The notes: generated by a model from the letters alone, not told the origin. A DNA stretch of 64,000 nt from an uncultured Parabacteroides sp. (GCA_949295065.1 CASFJQ010000002.1:1-64000), one strand, 5' to 3'. Numbered from the stretch's first letter, positions 1-9,228 are shown. Translations and numbers: made by a program.

Positions 1-3000
1 CAGAAGGCTGATTGTGCGGGTGCTGGAAGGCGACCTCTGGCCGCGCTATGCCTTTACCAACAACGACCCGAAGACGGCCACCATTAGCGTGCCTGTCACG
101 CAGAGTGGACAGACTATCGAAATCTATGGTGGTTACTATCGCGACAACATTAATAATACCGTGGAACGCGACCCGCTGAACCACCGTTCCATTATCAACG
201 GTAATATGGAGGGTAGGGACATCACACAAGGACTGTACCACTGCATCACGGTGCAGCAGGGGGCCAAGCTGGTGCTCGACGGCTTCCACGTCATCAACGG
301 TTATGCCGCGGGTGAGGCAAGTCGCCAGTATGGTGCCGGTTTGTTGGCGCATGCCGATTCGGAAGTGACCGTTCGCAATTGCATCTTCGAGAACAATACG
401 GCTGAGGAGAGCGCCGCCATCGATGCCCGCGACGCCACGCTGACCCTGCAAAACTGCGTGGTGAACAACAATACCAATACGGATGACAGCAAGGCGGTGA
501 TTAACGCGCAGAATCTGACGATGGAGCATGTTACGGTGGTGAATAATATCGGGGCAGCACCAGCGGATATGGGGGCATCTTCGTTCTCAGCGGGGAATAC
601 AAGTGGAACAAATTCGCAATCATTAACTTCTACAGGTGAAGCCGGTGCAAAGAACTTTGCCAACCCAACAAACAAGGCAGGTGCTACGCTTGGTTTCGAT
701 ACTTATCTGGGCGGATACTCGGTATTCAGACCCATGACGAGTTCGGTAGAGGCTGGAACTGCCATAATAAATCAAGCTCCAACATCAACATTGAGCACGG
801 ATATTACGGTTATTAATGACCGAGATCTGGGTGGAGCATCTGATTTAGGAGCGTATGAAGCTATCCTTCCAAAAGCCGGGAAAATCATTTATGTACGTTC
901 TTATAATCAAGATGCGGTTGCAGAAGAGACAGAAGGTAATCCAAATTTTAATTTATTGAAAAATAATCCCAACAACATTATTTATGATGGTACATCTTGG
1001 GATCGTGCTATAAATGGTAATGCGGTTTGTGATTTAAATATCGAACGTGGCACTAATAATTTTTATGTGCTTGAGTATAATAATTCTTTAATTAGGGCTT
1101 CCATAGAAAGGAATGATTATGCTAATTCAGGACGCACTTATGGCCCTCAATCTAATTTTTATAGTGGATTTTGGGCAAATAACAGTAATAATACAAAGGG
1201 ATATTATGAAAATACAATTACGAATAATCGAGACGAAAAATATGTAAGCGGCTTACAATATGCGGTAGAAAAGGCCAAAGAAGCAAATGAGAAGCTGTCT
1301 GCAGAGGAGGAGCCTGTTGTGGTATGGGTCGGTGCAGGTATCTATACAGACTATAAGGGTTTTGTCATTCGCGATGGTGTGAAAGTTTACGGTGGATTTC
1401 CTAAAACGGGAAATCCGGGAGAAGACGACCGTAAACCTTTGCTTTCCGGATATATTCCTAAAAATGATGATGATAACGAACTTGAAGCAGGTGATTATGA
1501 AACAATTTTACAGATTCGGAGAGAGACACCTGTAACTTGGAATGGTAATACCCCGACTACTGCTAATTTCATTAATTCAATATCTGGCACAGAACGACAT
1601 TATGTGTTGTACCAACCGGATGTTTGTATGTCTACATGGGCACCGGATAATAATAATACAGGTTATCGGGGAGCCAATTCTTATCGCTATCCGGGTAGTG
1701 GTTCTGGCTATATTGATAACACCAATTATAAAGAATACAAAGGAGCTTTATGGGATGGATTTACCGTACGCCATGGTTATATTAAAAATTATGAAGCAAA
1801 TAGAGATGGGGGTGCCGGAATACGCACTTTTCGCGGAGTAACCTTACAAAACATGGTTGTAGTGAATAACTACTGCCATGGAAGTCGCAGCCGTGGAGGT
1901 GGTTTGTATATGGATGGTTTGAATTCAACCATATTCAACAGTTTCCTCTTGCATAACATGGTAGATGGAGCTGAGTCATACGGGGGGGGGGCTTACATGA
2001 TTGTAGGTACAGGATATAATATGGCCGTAGCTAATAATTATTCTAATATTGCAGGTGGAGGTTTATTTATTGAAAGCGCCACTTTCTATAATAATACGGT
2101 CGCTTTTAATAAGGCAAATGGATCTGTTGCTGGCGTTGGTAACGGAAGTGGTATTTTTCAATATGCAGATGGTAATGCACGTCTTTCAAAGCTTTTACTT
2201 TACAATTGCATATTTTATGGGAATGTAGGTTCTGGCAATAATACGAATTATCAGATTACTTCAAACACCACCGGTACTTTTGAAAATGCTCATAATTGCT
2301 ATGTAGCAGGTTCTATATATAGGGGGTTGAATGACAAGTTTACCACTACTGATGGTAATCAGACTGGTACCAATCTTGCCAATCCATTTGAAAAAGGGAC
2401 TTCAGCTCAAAGCAATAATGACTATCGTCTTTTGGCAACCAGTACCTGTGTAAATAAGGGAACCGAAGACATTGAAGGCGTAACTTTGCCTGAAACCGAT
2501 ATGGACTATACAGCACGTATCAAGGATTGTACGATAGATATAGGTGCTTACGAACGTAGCAATCAAGATAACGTACAGCCAGATGCTGCCGGATATTATT
2601 ACGTAACCCAAAACGGAGCCGGTACAGCTTCTGGCAATTCTCCCGAAAATGCGGCTTGCGCCATGAAGTTGCAAGAAGTTTTGAATGCGGCAGGTATATA
2701 TGCTCAAAATGGAAATGCTCCAACTGTAAAAATCGCAGGTTATGCTAACAGAACATTCGTCTATCATCCCAATACCCTGAGTAATCCAAACGACCCGCAA
2801 AGTTATACCTACGTTGTGCCCGAAGGCATCATCGTGGAGGGTGGTTATAAGGAAGATTTCACAGAACGTAATCCCTTTGAATATCCCACTGTCCTGAGCG
2901 CAGTGAGCGAAGCAAACACCACCACACAGACCGTTCGCGGCTATCATGCCGTGACCTTCGGCGCATGGCCGGGAACAGCCACTTTAACAAAAGAGACCAT

Positions 3001-3745
3001 CATCGACGGTCTTTGGCTGACCGACGGCTCGGCCACCTCCATGGCCGGAGCAGGCAATCCGAATACCCGGGGCGGTGGAGCCATCGTGCCGAGCGGAGCG
3101 CATGTGCGCAACTGTGTGGTGATGAACTGCGAGGCTATTGAGGGTGGCGGACTGTATCTGTTGCCGGGCGCAACGGTGAGCGGTACGGCCATATTGCACA
3201 ATTCGGCTCAATATGGTGGTGGTGTTTATGCGGACAATGCCGGTGCGAGTGGGGACAGCCTGGCGCATATCCTGTCGTGCACCATTGCCGACAATGAGGC
3301 TTCTTCCACTGGCGGAGGGCTCTATATGGAAAAGGGCGCGGTGATGAACGTCAACACTGTCGTCTTCGGCAATAGTGCCGGTTCGGACAAGAACGTAAGC
3401 GGTGTGGTCAGCCAGCAATTTGTAGACAACAAGCTGGCAACTGTGTTCAACATTTCCGGCAAGACCAGCTTCTATCCGTTCAACAACTGCTTTGTGGAGA
3501 CACAGGAAATGCCGTCGGACTTCGAGAACGGGATGCTCGAAAGCGACAAGTCGCTCTATTTTGCCGACGACGACTACTATCGCCTGAAAGACTATTCTTT
3601 CCTGATTAAGCACGGTGTGAAGAATGAGTATCAACAAAGAGAAGAAGATGAAAATGGTGTTAAGGTTCAAAAAGGATTGGTAACAACCTTCAACGTAGCC
3701 ACTCAGGACATGTGTGTCACCTACCACCAATGTGACGCTACCTGA
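1..3745 (+). CDS. Giant modular beta-helix surface protein, segment 1 (5' partial, frameshifted)
   Basis: The frame is open from base 2 with no convincing start (first start-like codon is GTG at 14), so the gene begins upstream of the window. The protein is a run of right-handed beta-helix repeats rich in Asn, Gly, Val and Thr, with recurring 'GGGLYM'-like and 'NCxxxNN' turns. Modules open with a 'YVxxxGxGxSWxxAxxxLxxA' pattern and close with 'D-[IL]-GAYE' (about 842-859 and 2536-2553). This build is typical of secreted adhesins or polysaccharide-binding proteins; no catalytic motif is visible. A G10 homopolymer lies at 1982-1991. The frame stops at 3743-3745, but similarity-like continuity moves to the next frame at about 3713, so this is part of one longer product. 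Base composition is uneven: roughly 880-2700 is more AT-rich than the flanks. Surface location is inferred from fold only, because the N-terminus is missing. Confidence 0.75.
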   Translation, partial: RRLIVRVLEGDLWPRYAFTNNDPKTATISVPVTQSGQTIEIYGGYYRDNINNTVERDPLNHRSIINGNMEGRDITQGLYHCITVQQGAKLVLDGFHVINGYAAGEASRQYGAGLLAHADSEVTVRNCIFENNTAEESAAIDARDATLTLQNCVVNNNTNTDDSKAVINAQNLTMEHVTVVNNIGAAPADMGASSFSAGNTSGTNSQSLTSTGEAGAKNFANPTNKAGATLGFDTYLGGYSVFRPMTSSVEAGTAIINQAPTSTLSTDITVINDRDLGGASDLGAYEAILPKAGKIIYVRSYNQDAVAEETEGNPNFNLLKNNPNNIIYDGTSWDRAINGNAVCDLNIERGTNNFYVLEYNNSLIRASIERNDYANSGRTYGPQSNFYSGFWANNSNNTKGYYENTITNNRDEKYVSGLQYAVEKAKEANEKLSAEEEPVVVWVGAGIYTDYKGFVIRDGVKVYGGFPKTGNPGEDDRKPLLSGYIPKNDDDNELEAGDYETILQIRRETPVTWNGNTPTTANFINSISGTERHYVLYQPDVCMSTWAPDNNNTGYRGANSYRYPGSGSGYIDNTNYKEYKGALWDGFTVRHGYIKNYEANRDGGAGIRTFRGVTLQNMVVVNNYCHGSRSRGGGLYMDGLNSTIFNSFLLHNMVDGAESYGGGAYMIVGTGYNMAVANNYSNIAGGGLFIESATFYNNTVAFNKANGSVAGVGNGSGIFQYADGNARLSKLLLYNCIFYGNVGSGNNTNYQITSNTTGTFENAHNCYVAGSIYRGLNDKFTTTDGNQTGTNLANPFEKGTSAQSNNDYRLLATSTCVNKGTEDIEGVTLPETDMDYTARIKDCTIDIGAYERSNQDNVQPDAAGYYYVTQNGAGTASGNSPENAACAMKLQEVLNAAGIYAQNGNAPTVKIAGYANRTFVYHPNTLSNPNDPQSYTYVVPEGIIVEGGYKEDFTERNPFEYPTVLSAVSEANTTTQTVRGYHAVTFGAWPGTATLTKETIIDGLWLTDGSATSMAGAGNPNTRGGGAIVPSGAHVRNCVVMNCEAIEGGGLYLLPGATVSGTAILHNSAQYGGGVYADNAGASGDSLAHILSCTIADNEASSTGGGLYMEKGAVMNVNTVVFGNSAGSDKNVSGVVSQQFVDNKLATVFNISGKTSFYPFNNCFVETQEMPSDFENGMLESDKSLYFADDDYYRLKDYSFLIKHGVKNEYQQREEDENGVKVQKGLVTTFNVATQDMCVTYHQCDAT
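1982..1991 (+). repeat. G10 homopolymer inside the beta-helix gene
   Basis: Ten consecutive G bases encode part of a Ser-Tyr-Gly-Gly-Gly-Ala-Tyr turn. The frame is intact at ten Gs; gain or loss of one G would truncate the protein. Long G tracts are classic slipped-strand mispairing sites and are also prone to sequencing error. Confidence 0.9.
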
Positions 3746-4265
3746 CGGAGAAGATATGAACGACTATCTGGGCCGCTCGTTCTATACCTCGTTCTCTACG
3801 CTGGAAGACGCGTTGGGTTATATCCGTTCGATGCGGGCGAAAAGCGAATATGCAAAGAAAGAGTTTGAAATCTTGGTGGCCGGCGGTACCTATAAACCAT
3901 CTTATCTGCGAACGACTACCGCAGGAGTGACCCACGACCAACGGCTCTACTCGTTCGTGGTGCCCGAAGGGGTGAGCATTTATGGTGGATTTAGTGGAAC
4001 GGAAATGATTTCTTCGGGTATAAACCTGACATCAATTCCTAGACATCACCGGCATCCTAAATGCTCGCGCTTACTCCGACTTCAACCAAAACAACATTCT
4101 GGAGCCGTGGGAACTGGCCAACCAAACCATCCTTTCGGGTCAGATCAATGCTTCGAGCACGGCGCAGAATGCTTATCATGTGATGTTCACCGACAAAGGA
4201 GAGGCTACAACCGTCAATCCGGTCGTATTGGACGGTCTGACTGTGATGTATGGACAGACGGATGA
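3714..4265 (+). CDS. Giant beta-helix protein, segment 2 (out-of-frame piece of the same gene)
   Basis: This frame continues the sense of segment 1: '..ATQDM' is followed after one extra base by 'VSPTTNVTLPDGED', then a normal beta-helix module start (FSTLEDALGYIRSM, IYGGFSGTE). There is no ribosome-binding context or credible start at 3714. Meaningful sequence ends at about 4040; beyond that the frame reads basic, His/Arg-rich text up to the stop at 4265, while the +1 frame resumes beta-helix sequence at 4042 (DITGILNARAYSDFNQNN). It is therefore a 110-residue slice of one broken gene and not an independent gene. A true mutation, a phase-variable state and a sequencing or assembly error remain possible. 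Confidence 0.6.
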   Translation: MSPTTNVTLPDGEDMNDYLGRSFYTSFSTLEDALGYIRSMRAKSEYAKKEFEILVAGGTYKPSYLRTTTAGVTHDQRLYSFVVPEGVSIYGGFSGTEMISSGINLTSIPRHHRHPKCSRLLRLQPKQHSGAVGTGQPNHPFGSDQCFEHGAECLSCDVHRQRRGYNRQSGRIGRSDCDVWTDG

Positions 4266-6462
4266 TAAATTGTCTTATAGTACAAAAGAAGACGAGCAGG
4301 GCAGAGGCGGCGGAATCTACAGTAGTGGGGTGGCCTATACGATTAGTCGTTGCCGATTGCAGAATAATACGGCGGTGCGTGGCGGTGCCGTGTTCATACG
4401 CAATGCCGACCTCAATCTGTCGGGTTGTATCATTGCAGGAAACAAGACGGTGGCAAATAAAGCTACAGACCAGGGAACCAACAAACTGTCAAGCCGGGGC
4501 GGTGCCGCATACGTGTCGGGTATTGACAAAGATGTCAGTTTGCGTGCGGTAAATACGTTGTGGGCGAATAATGAGTCGGCCGAAGAGGGAGGAGCCATTG
4601 GTACGAATTATGCAGATGGACTGACCACCTACCACGACCCACTCCTTTATATTATGAACAATACCTTTGTGCGTAATAAAGCGACAACTAATCCGGTGAT
4701 TTACGCACATAACGGTAAGAGCCATATCGTGAATACGTTGATTTGGGGAAATCAGGGCGAAACCTATCAAGAACTTACAGATTTGTCTAATATTTACGAT
4801 GTATCTCATTCCGCCAGCGACGTGAATTATGTAAGTAAGTTTGGTACAGGCACCAACTTGCTACTATCTACTGAAAACATGGGCGATAAAGGTCCGCGTT
4901 TCACCAATCCTTCGACTGAGGCCGGCGTAGCTGGCAATTCTGCGTCGAGCCTGTGGAATCCGGTGGCTATCTCTGTGCTGACGGATGCGGGGGACGGAAC
5001 GGAACATACGGCCAATAAGAATCCTGATGAATCTGATTCAGAACATAGTAATCCAGGCGAATTTACCGGAGCTTATCAGGATTGGTTTAATGCGAACAGC
5101 ATGACTACCGGATATTTAGGCACGAACGAGGTAACAGAAGCCTATATTACCGGCGGCACCAATGGCACCTATTACCGTTATTCAGGACCTTACGGAGAAA
5201 GTGGAACACAGTTGTGCAAACCTATCGACATTGGTGTTTACGAGTATCAGTATTTTTCCAATTTCTCTACGATGACTGAAATCTATGTGGATACCATATC
5301 AAGAGGTAATGCTTCCGGCGATAGTTGGGCGAATGCGACGGATGATTTGCGAGGTGCAATTGTAGGTGCTGCAAATCCTTCACAAGAGCAAAAAGAAAGA
5401 TTTGTTTATGTACATAATGGTAATTATTCAATGAACCGTCTTTCTGCCGGCTCTGCCTATACATTGGATATGCTGGATGATGTTTTAAATATAAGCTTGA
5501 CCTTAAAAGGCTCTTGTACCGGAAGTGGTGAACAGCAGGATTTCAGCAAACCGACAGTTCTGCGTAATGACGGTTCGACGGAAAGATTGATGTCTGTCTT
5601 AACACACTCTAAACCGGTTACTATCGAAGGCTTTACGTTTATCAATACAACCGGAATCGGCATGAATGCAAGTACCGGATCTACAGGTTCACTGACCATC
5701 AAGAATTGCGGCTTCAGAATCAGTAATACCGGACTGAATATTGACATTAATAATAGTGGAGAAGTGCTTATTTACAATACTCTGTTTGCCGATGGAGGTA
5801 CGGGGCTGAATAGTGCGGATGGTAATACGACAGTGGTGAATGCGACGTTTGCGAATAATACGACGGATTATACGGCTACAGAAACGCCGGCTATTTATAA
5901 CTCGGTGGCGTGGAAGAATGGCACACAGAATATGACAACTTATGCAACAAGCAATTCGAGCAACAACAATGTGGCCATCGCCGGAACTGTCGCCAACGAC
6001 AATGTCAACGACGGTCCGAACTTCCGTGACCCGGATAACCCCAATAAAGAAAGCCGCGATTATCGCATCCGCCCGAGCGTAATGCTGTTGAATAAAGGAA
6101 GTAATGACCATTACATAGATTATGCTCTGGGATTGACAGATGTCTCTGCGGTTATTCCAACCACAGAGGTTGACCTTGGCAACAACGCCCGTCTGGTGGA
6201 CAATGCCATTGACGTAGGTGCCTACGAATACGAGGCCCCCTTGCAGCCGATTGTCTATGTCAAGGCAGACCTGACAGGAACGGCAGACGGTAAGAGCTGG
6301 GAGACGGCACTGGGCGACTTGCAGGGTGCGGTGGATTTGGCTGGGCTGTATGCGTTGCATCATGAGGCGATTCTTATACAAAAGATGATGTTGGAACAAT
6401 TGTTTCCGACCTGCTCACCAAGCGCAAAGGCATGTTGGAGGCCAGCAACCGTTCTTTGCTAA
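4042..6462 (+). CDS. Giant beta-helix protein, segment 3 (out-of-frame piece of the same gene)
   Basis: Reading from 4042, this frame gives continuous beta-helix sequence; the first Met is only at 4180 and lacks leader features. It contains the rest of module 3, closing with DIGVYEYQ near 5227-5244, and module 4, which starts with IYVDTISRGNASGDSW (about 5278) and closes with DVGAYEYE near 6211-6228. Module 5 then starts with IVYVKADLTGTADGKSW. The frame stays meaningful to about 6365 (LYALHHE) and then reads unrelated sequence to the stop at 6462, while the next frame resumes with GDSYTKDDVGTIVSD at 6366. The role is as for segment 1: probable surface adhesin, with no enzyme signature seen. 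Confidence 0.65.
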   Translation, partial: DITGILNARAYSDFNQNNILEPWELANQTILSGQINASSTAQNAYHVMFTDKGEATTVNPVVLDGLTVMYGQTDDKLSYSTKEDEQGRGGGIYSSGVAYTISRCRLQNNTAVRGGAVFIRNADLNLSGCIIAGNKTVANKATDQGTNKLSSRGGAAYVSGIDKDVSLRAVNTLWANNESAEEGGAIGTNYADGLTTYHDPLLYIMNNTFVRNKATTNPVIYAHNGKSHIVNTLIWGNQGETYQELTDLSNIYDVSHSASDVNYVSKFGTGTNLLLSTENMGDKGPRFTNPSTEAGVAGNSASSLWNPVAISVLTDAGDGTEHTANKNPDESDSEHSNPGEFTGAYQDWFNANSMTTGYLGTNEVTEAYITGGTNGTYYRYSGPYGESGTQLCKPIDIGVYEYQYFSNFSTMTEIYVDTISRGNASGDSWANATDDLRGAIVGAANPSQEQKERFVYVHNGNYSMNRLSAGSAYTLDMLDDVLNISLTLKGSCTGSGEQQDFSKPTVLRNDGSTERLMSVLTHSKPVTIEGFTFINTTGIGMNASTGSTGSLTIKNCGFRISNTGLNIDINNSGEVLIYNTLFADGGTGLNSADGNTTVVNATFANNTTDYTATETPAIYNSVAWKNGTQNMTTYATSNSSNNNVAIAGTVANDNVNDGPNFRDPDNPNKESRDYRIRPSVMLLNKGSNDHYIDYALGLTDVSAVIPTTEVDLGNNARLVDNAIDVGAYEYEAPLQPIVYVKADLTGTADGKSWETALGDLQGAVDLAGLYALHHEAILIQKMMLEQLFPTCSPSAKACWRPATVLC

Positions 6463-8441
6463 ATAATGTAACAGTCGGTGCTAACGGTGTGATAGATGGA
6501 TTTGAGGTGACGGGAACGGCGGCGGTAAATGCCGGGGCATTGTCTACTTCAGTAGTGAAGAATAATGTAAAAGGTGCGGCTGACGGACTGTTGTATAATT
6601 CGCTGGTATTGGGTTCTGTCAATACTGTTAAGGCGGTGAATGTGACGGCAACAGGTACGATAACGGGTGCTAATGGTAGCGGCAATAACCACGAAACAAA
6701 CAGTTATGTGACGGATGATTATTGGAAGTATCAGTTGATGGAGACATCAGCGGATATAGATGCTGGTACGATTACTAATTTAACAACTTATACCGATTTA
6801 GTCGGTCATGAACGTGACCTGATAGGCAACGCGCGTATCCGCAACACAGTAGATAACGGTTGCTTTGAGACGTGGAATATCAGCGAAGATATGACTACTG
6901 ACAGCGATAATGATGACAATGTAGATGCTTATCCAATCACTGCGACAGATTATCCAGTCGGCAAGTCAGTGGTATATGTACGAAAGGGCCAGGAATTGAA
7001 GATTCAGAATGCAGACGACGTAACTTTAGTTTATAAAGATGCCGCTTCTGCCTTCAACCCCGGCTTCCTGCTCTTAGAACATCAGGCCGGTTTGCGTGGA
7101 AACGGTAATCATATTCGTCTGACGAATTTTGCTGTTGAGCGTGATATTCCGGCAGGTGGTGCTGATTTGGTGGCTATGCCGTTTGATGTCAATTCAGCTA
7201 CAAGCGAGTTTGACGAACTGATACCGAAACGCTACGACGGCAATATCCGTGCTGCATATGATTATAAGTTTGATGGCAATAATGGAGAAGGCGCTTGGAC
7301 AACACAGGATATCGACAAGACAGGAATGTACGAAGGATTGCTTTTTGAAAACACATCTAATGAAGGAAAGAAACTTCGCTTTTATGGAAAAAGTAGTGCT
7401 CCATATGTGGAAGATGGAAATGTCAAGTATATTGAGTTGAAACAATATAATCACAGTGAACCTTGGACATCACCTTCTTCTGAAGGACAAAAATTTACTC
7501 ATAAAGAAAATATGGGGTGGAATCTGTTCGGTTCGCCTTATCTCTGCGCGATGAATTATAGCGATATGCAGTATGGACGAGTTCTTTACAGTTATAATAA
7601 TAACAGTTATCAGTCTATCAAAACTTATGATAATGACGGAAATGATGTAGAAGGGCATATTCCTGCCGGTAGCGCAGTGTTTACACAGACAGCAACATTG
7701 AAAACGGAGGAGATATTCAGCGTTGCTCAATCTTCAGAAAAGAGAGGCACGGCTTATGCTGCTTCAGCAAACTTAAAAGTCCAACTCCAGTCAATGCGAC
7801 CAACTAAAAGCGGAGAAGAATCGCCTGTTGATGAAATCCTTCTGGATACGACAAGTCCTGAGAATTCATCAACAACATTCGATTTGGCAAGTGATGGCGT
7901 GAAATGGATGTCGATGAATGAGGACGCGCCGCAGATATATATGCAACGCTCTGGGGGACGCTACTCATTACTTTCGGCAGTGAACGAGGAAGGAGAGGTT
8001 GAAGTGGGCGTGCGTGTTGGAAGTGCCGGTACATATCTGATATCTTTGGCAGACGGATTGGATTTGTCATCATATCAGTCTGTGCTGCTTACCGACCTTC
8101 ATGCCGGCAAGATGGTGGATTTGATGAAGGAGAATTATCCGTTTGAGGCAACCCGCGGAGGCGACATGGAAGGACGTTTCCGTCTGTCGTTCAACAGGAA
8201 TATTTCGGAAGTGGAACTGAATGTAAGGCTATATTCACCGTCGTCGGGAACTGTTGTGGTTGAAGGTTTGCCGGAGAATAGCCGCGTGCATTGGTTCCAG
8301 CCGGACGGACGCCGTGTTGAGGTGAGAGATGCTTTCAACTGGAAAGAAACATTCTATATGCAACCTGGAATATATATGATGGAAGTGTATGATATGGGCG
8401 AGAAGAACCGCATCGGCTCATACAAAATAAGAGTTAAGTGA
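6366..8441 (+). CDS. Giant beta-helix protein, segment 4 (C-terminal end)
   Basis: This is the C-terminal part of the same protein; the frame is blocked upstream by TGA at 6363, and the first ATG is at 6432. It holds the last beta-helix module, closing with a degenerate 'VDNGCFETW' (about 6852) in place of GAYE. About 500 residues of different character follow: an Asp-rich linker (TDSDNDDNVDAY), a long globular region (LVAMPFDVNS, MGWNLFGSPYLCAMNY), and a final beta-sandwich-like tail ending GIYMMEVYD..SYKIRVK. The tail loosely resembles the C-terminal sorting domains of type IX secretion substrates, but I cannot confirm this by eye. The stop TGA is at 8439-8441, 34 bp before the next gene. 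Confidence 0.7.
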   Translation, partial: GDSYTKDDVGTIVSDLLTKRKGMLEASNRSLLNNVTVGANGVIDGFEVTGTAAVNAGALSTSVVKNNVKGAADGLLYNSLVLGSVNTVKAVNVTATGTITGANGSGNNHETNSYVTDDYWKYQLMETSADIDAGTITNLTTYTDLVGHERDLIGNARIRNTVDNGCFETWNISEDMTTDSDNDDNVDAYPITATDYPVGKSVVYVRKGQELKIQNADDVTLVYKDAASAFNPGFLLLEHQAGLRGNGNHIRLTNFAVERDIPAGGADLVAMPFDVNSATSEFDELIPKRYDGNIRAAYDYKFDGNNGEGAWTTQDIDKTGMYEGLLFENTSNEGKKLRFYGKSSAPYVEDGNVKYIELKQYNHSEPWTSPSSEGQKFTHKENMGWNLFGSPYLCAMNYSDMQYGRVLYSYNNNSYQSIKTYDNDGNDVEGHIPAGSAVFTQTATLKTEEIFSVAQSSEKRGTAYAASANLKVQLQSMRPTKSGEESPVDEILLDTTSPENSSTTFDLASDGVKWMSMNEDAPQIYMQRSGGRYSLLSAVNEEGEVEVGVRVGSAGTYLISLADGLDLSSYQSVLLTDLHAGKMVDLMKENYPFEATRGGDMEGRFRLSFNRNISEVELNVRLYSPSSGTVVVEGLPENSRVHWFQPDGRRVEVRDAFNWKETFYMQPGIYMMEVYDMGEKNRIGSYKIRVK

Positions 8442-8463
8442 TGGCGTATTTGATGACAAAAAG

Positions 8464-8471
8464 TATATTTG
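8464..8471 (+). promoter_or_regulatory. Bacteroidetes -7 element TATATTTG for the adenosyltransferase gene
   Basis: This is an exact TAnnTTTG match ending only 4 bp before the ATG at 8476. No clear -33 TTG is seen about 20 bp upstream. If it is used, the transcript would have almost no 5' leader. Confidence 0.4.
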
Positions 8472-8475
8472 CGGC

Positions 8476-9075
8476 ATGAAACGCATATACACCCGCACAG
8501 GAGACAAAGGAACAACCGGAATACACGGAGGAGAAAGAGTTCCTAAAGATGATATAAGAATCGAGGCAAATGGCTGTTTGGACGAGCTTAATGCTTTGAT
8601 TGGAGTGGTCCGTTCCCTCTTGGAACCGGAGCATGAATGGAATGGACTTTTGTATGACATTCAGCGAAATCTGATGGTTGTGATGAGCCTTGTTGCCACA
8701 CCATCGGCAATACGCCATAAGAATCCGAATACGCTGGATGAAAATATTGTTACAGACATTGAGCATAAGCTGGACGAGTTCAGTTCGGAAATTGAGGAAC
8801 TCGGCTTTTTTATCCTTCCCGGAGGAACTGTTGTTTCTGCCCAATTGCAATTGGCACGGACTGTTGCCCGAAGAGCCGAGAGAAGATTGTGGACTTTGAA
8901 CAGGAAAGACGCTGTGGCTGAAGATATATTGAAATATGTAAACCGGTTGTCGGATTTGTTTTTTGTAATGGCAAAGCTTGAAATGCAAAAGCAAAATTGG
9001 CAGGAAGAACGCTGGAATTTGTTTGCGTATAAGAGGAAAGGAGTTAAGGAGTTAAGTAGTCAAGGAGTTAAGTAG
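8476..9075 (+). CDS. Cob(I)alamin adenosyltransferase, PduO type
   Basis: The enzyme transfers the adenosyl group of ATP to cob(I)alamin, giving adenosylcobalamin for B12-dependent enzymes in the cytosol. The N-terminus carries the family signature MKRIYTRTGDKGTTGIHGG (TRTGDxGxT nucleotide-binding motif, residues 6-14), followed by DELNALIGVVR and the RxxARRAERRLW helix near residue 135. At 199 aa it has the normal length for single-domain PduO/MMAB proteins. Its likely start is the ATG at 8476. The last dozen residues (KGVKELSSQGVK) and the stop are encoded by the GGAGTTAAG tandem repeat that fills the following spacer, so the original C-terminus may have been replaced. No B12 synthesis gene or cobalamin riboswitch is visible nearby. 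Confidence 0.9.
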   Translation: MKRIYTRTGDKGTTGIHGGERVPKDDIRIEANGCLDELNALIGVVRSLLEPEHEWNGLLYDIQRNLMVVMSLVATPSAIRHKNPNTLDENIVTDIEHKLDEFSSEIEELGFFILPGGTVVSAQLQLARTVARRAERRLWTLNRKDAVAEDILKYVNRLSDLFFVMAKLEMQKQNWQEERWNLFAYKRKGVKELSSQGVK

Positions 9076-9099
9076 TTAAGGAGTTAAGGAGTTAAGTAG
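9040..9099. repeat. GGAGTTAAG-type tandem repeat overlapping a gene end
   Basis: Imperfect tandem copies of GGAGTTAAG / AGTAGTTAA run from inside the adenosyltransferase coding region into the spacer. The stop codon TAG at 9073-9075 lies within a repeat copy. Similar words recur at about 24201-24337 and 26739-26775. Confidence 0.8.
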
Positions 9100-9100
9100 G

Positions 9101-9222
9101 GTGTTGTAAAACATAAAAAATCAAACACAGAGGCACGAAGTCTCGGAGGTAATATATTGAGAATAAATAAAATCTCTGTGTTCTCTGTGCCTCTGTGTTT
9201 AAATTAGTTTTGAAACATCCCC
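9101..9222. repeat. CACAGAGGCAC inverted repeat element
   Basis: A perfect 14-bp inverted repeat (AAACACAGAGGCAC at 9123-9136, complement at 9187-9200) sits inside a longer imperfect one whose ends read GGTGTTGTAAAAC and GTTTTGAAACATCCC. The right-hand part (9196-9222) is nearly repeated at about 11947-11975. It could form a long hairpin between two co-directional genes; related CACAGAG words occur at 17437-17458 and 45376-45430. Confidence 0.7.
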
Positions 9223-9228
9223 TGAAGA

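Noticed and set aside
301-675. Minus-strand open frames inside the beta-helix gene (also 2402-2947, 2984-3730, 5689-6399)
   Set aside because: They mirror codon bias of the plus-strand gene, lack leaders and have low-complexity or Ile/His-rich products.
3700-6462. Programmed frameshifting in the giant gene
   Set aside because: The three sites lack a slippery heptamer with a downstream structure and need shifts in both directions, so mutation or sequence error is simpler.
3714-8441. Four separate tandem genes
   Set aside because: The later segments lack start regions and signal peptides, and protein modules continue across the breaks.
8442-8475. Cobalamin riboswitch before the adenosyltransferase
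   Set aside because: Only 34 bp separate the genes, too short for a B12 riboswitch, and no B12-box-like sequence is seen.
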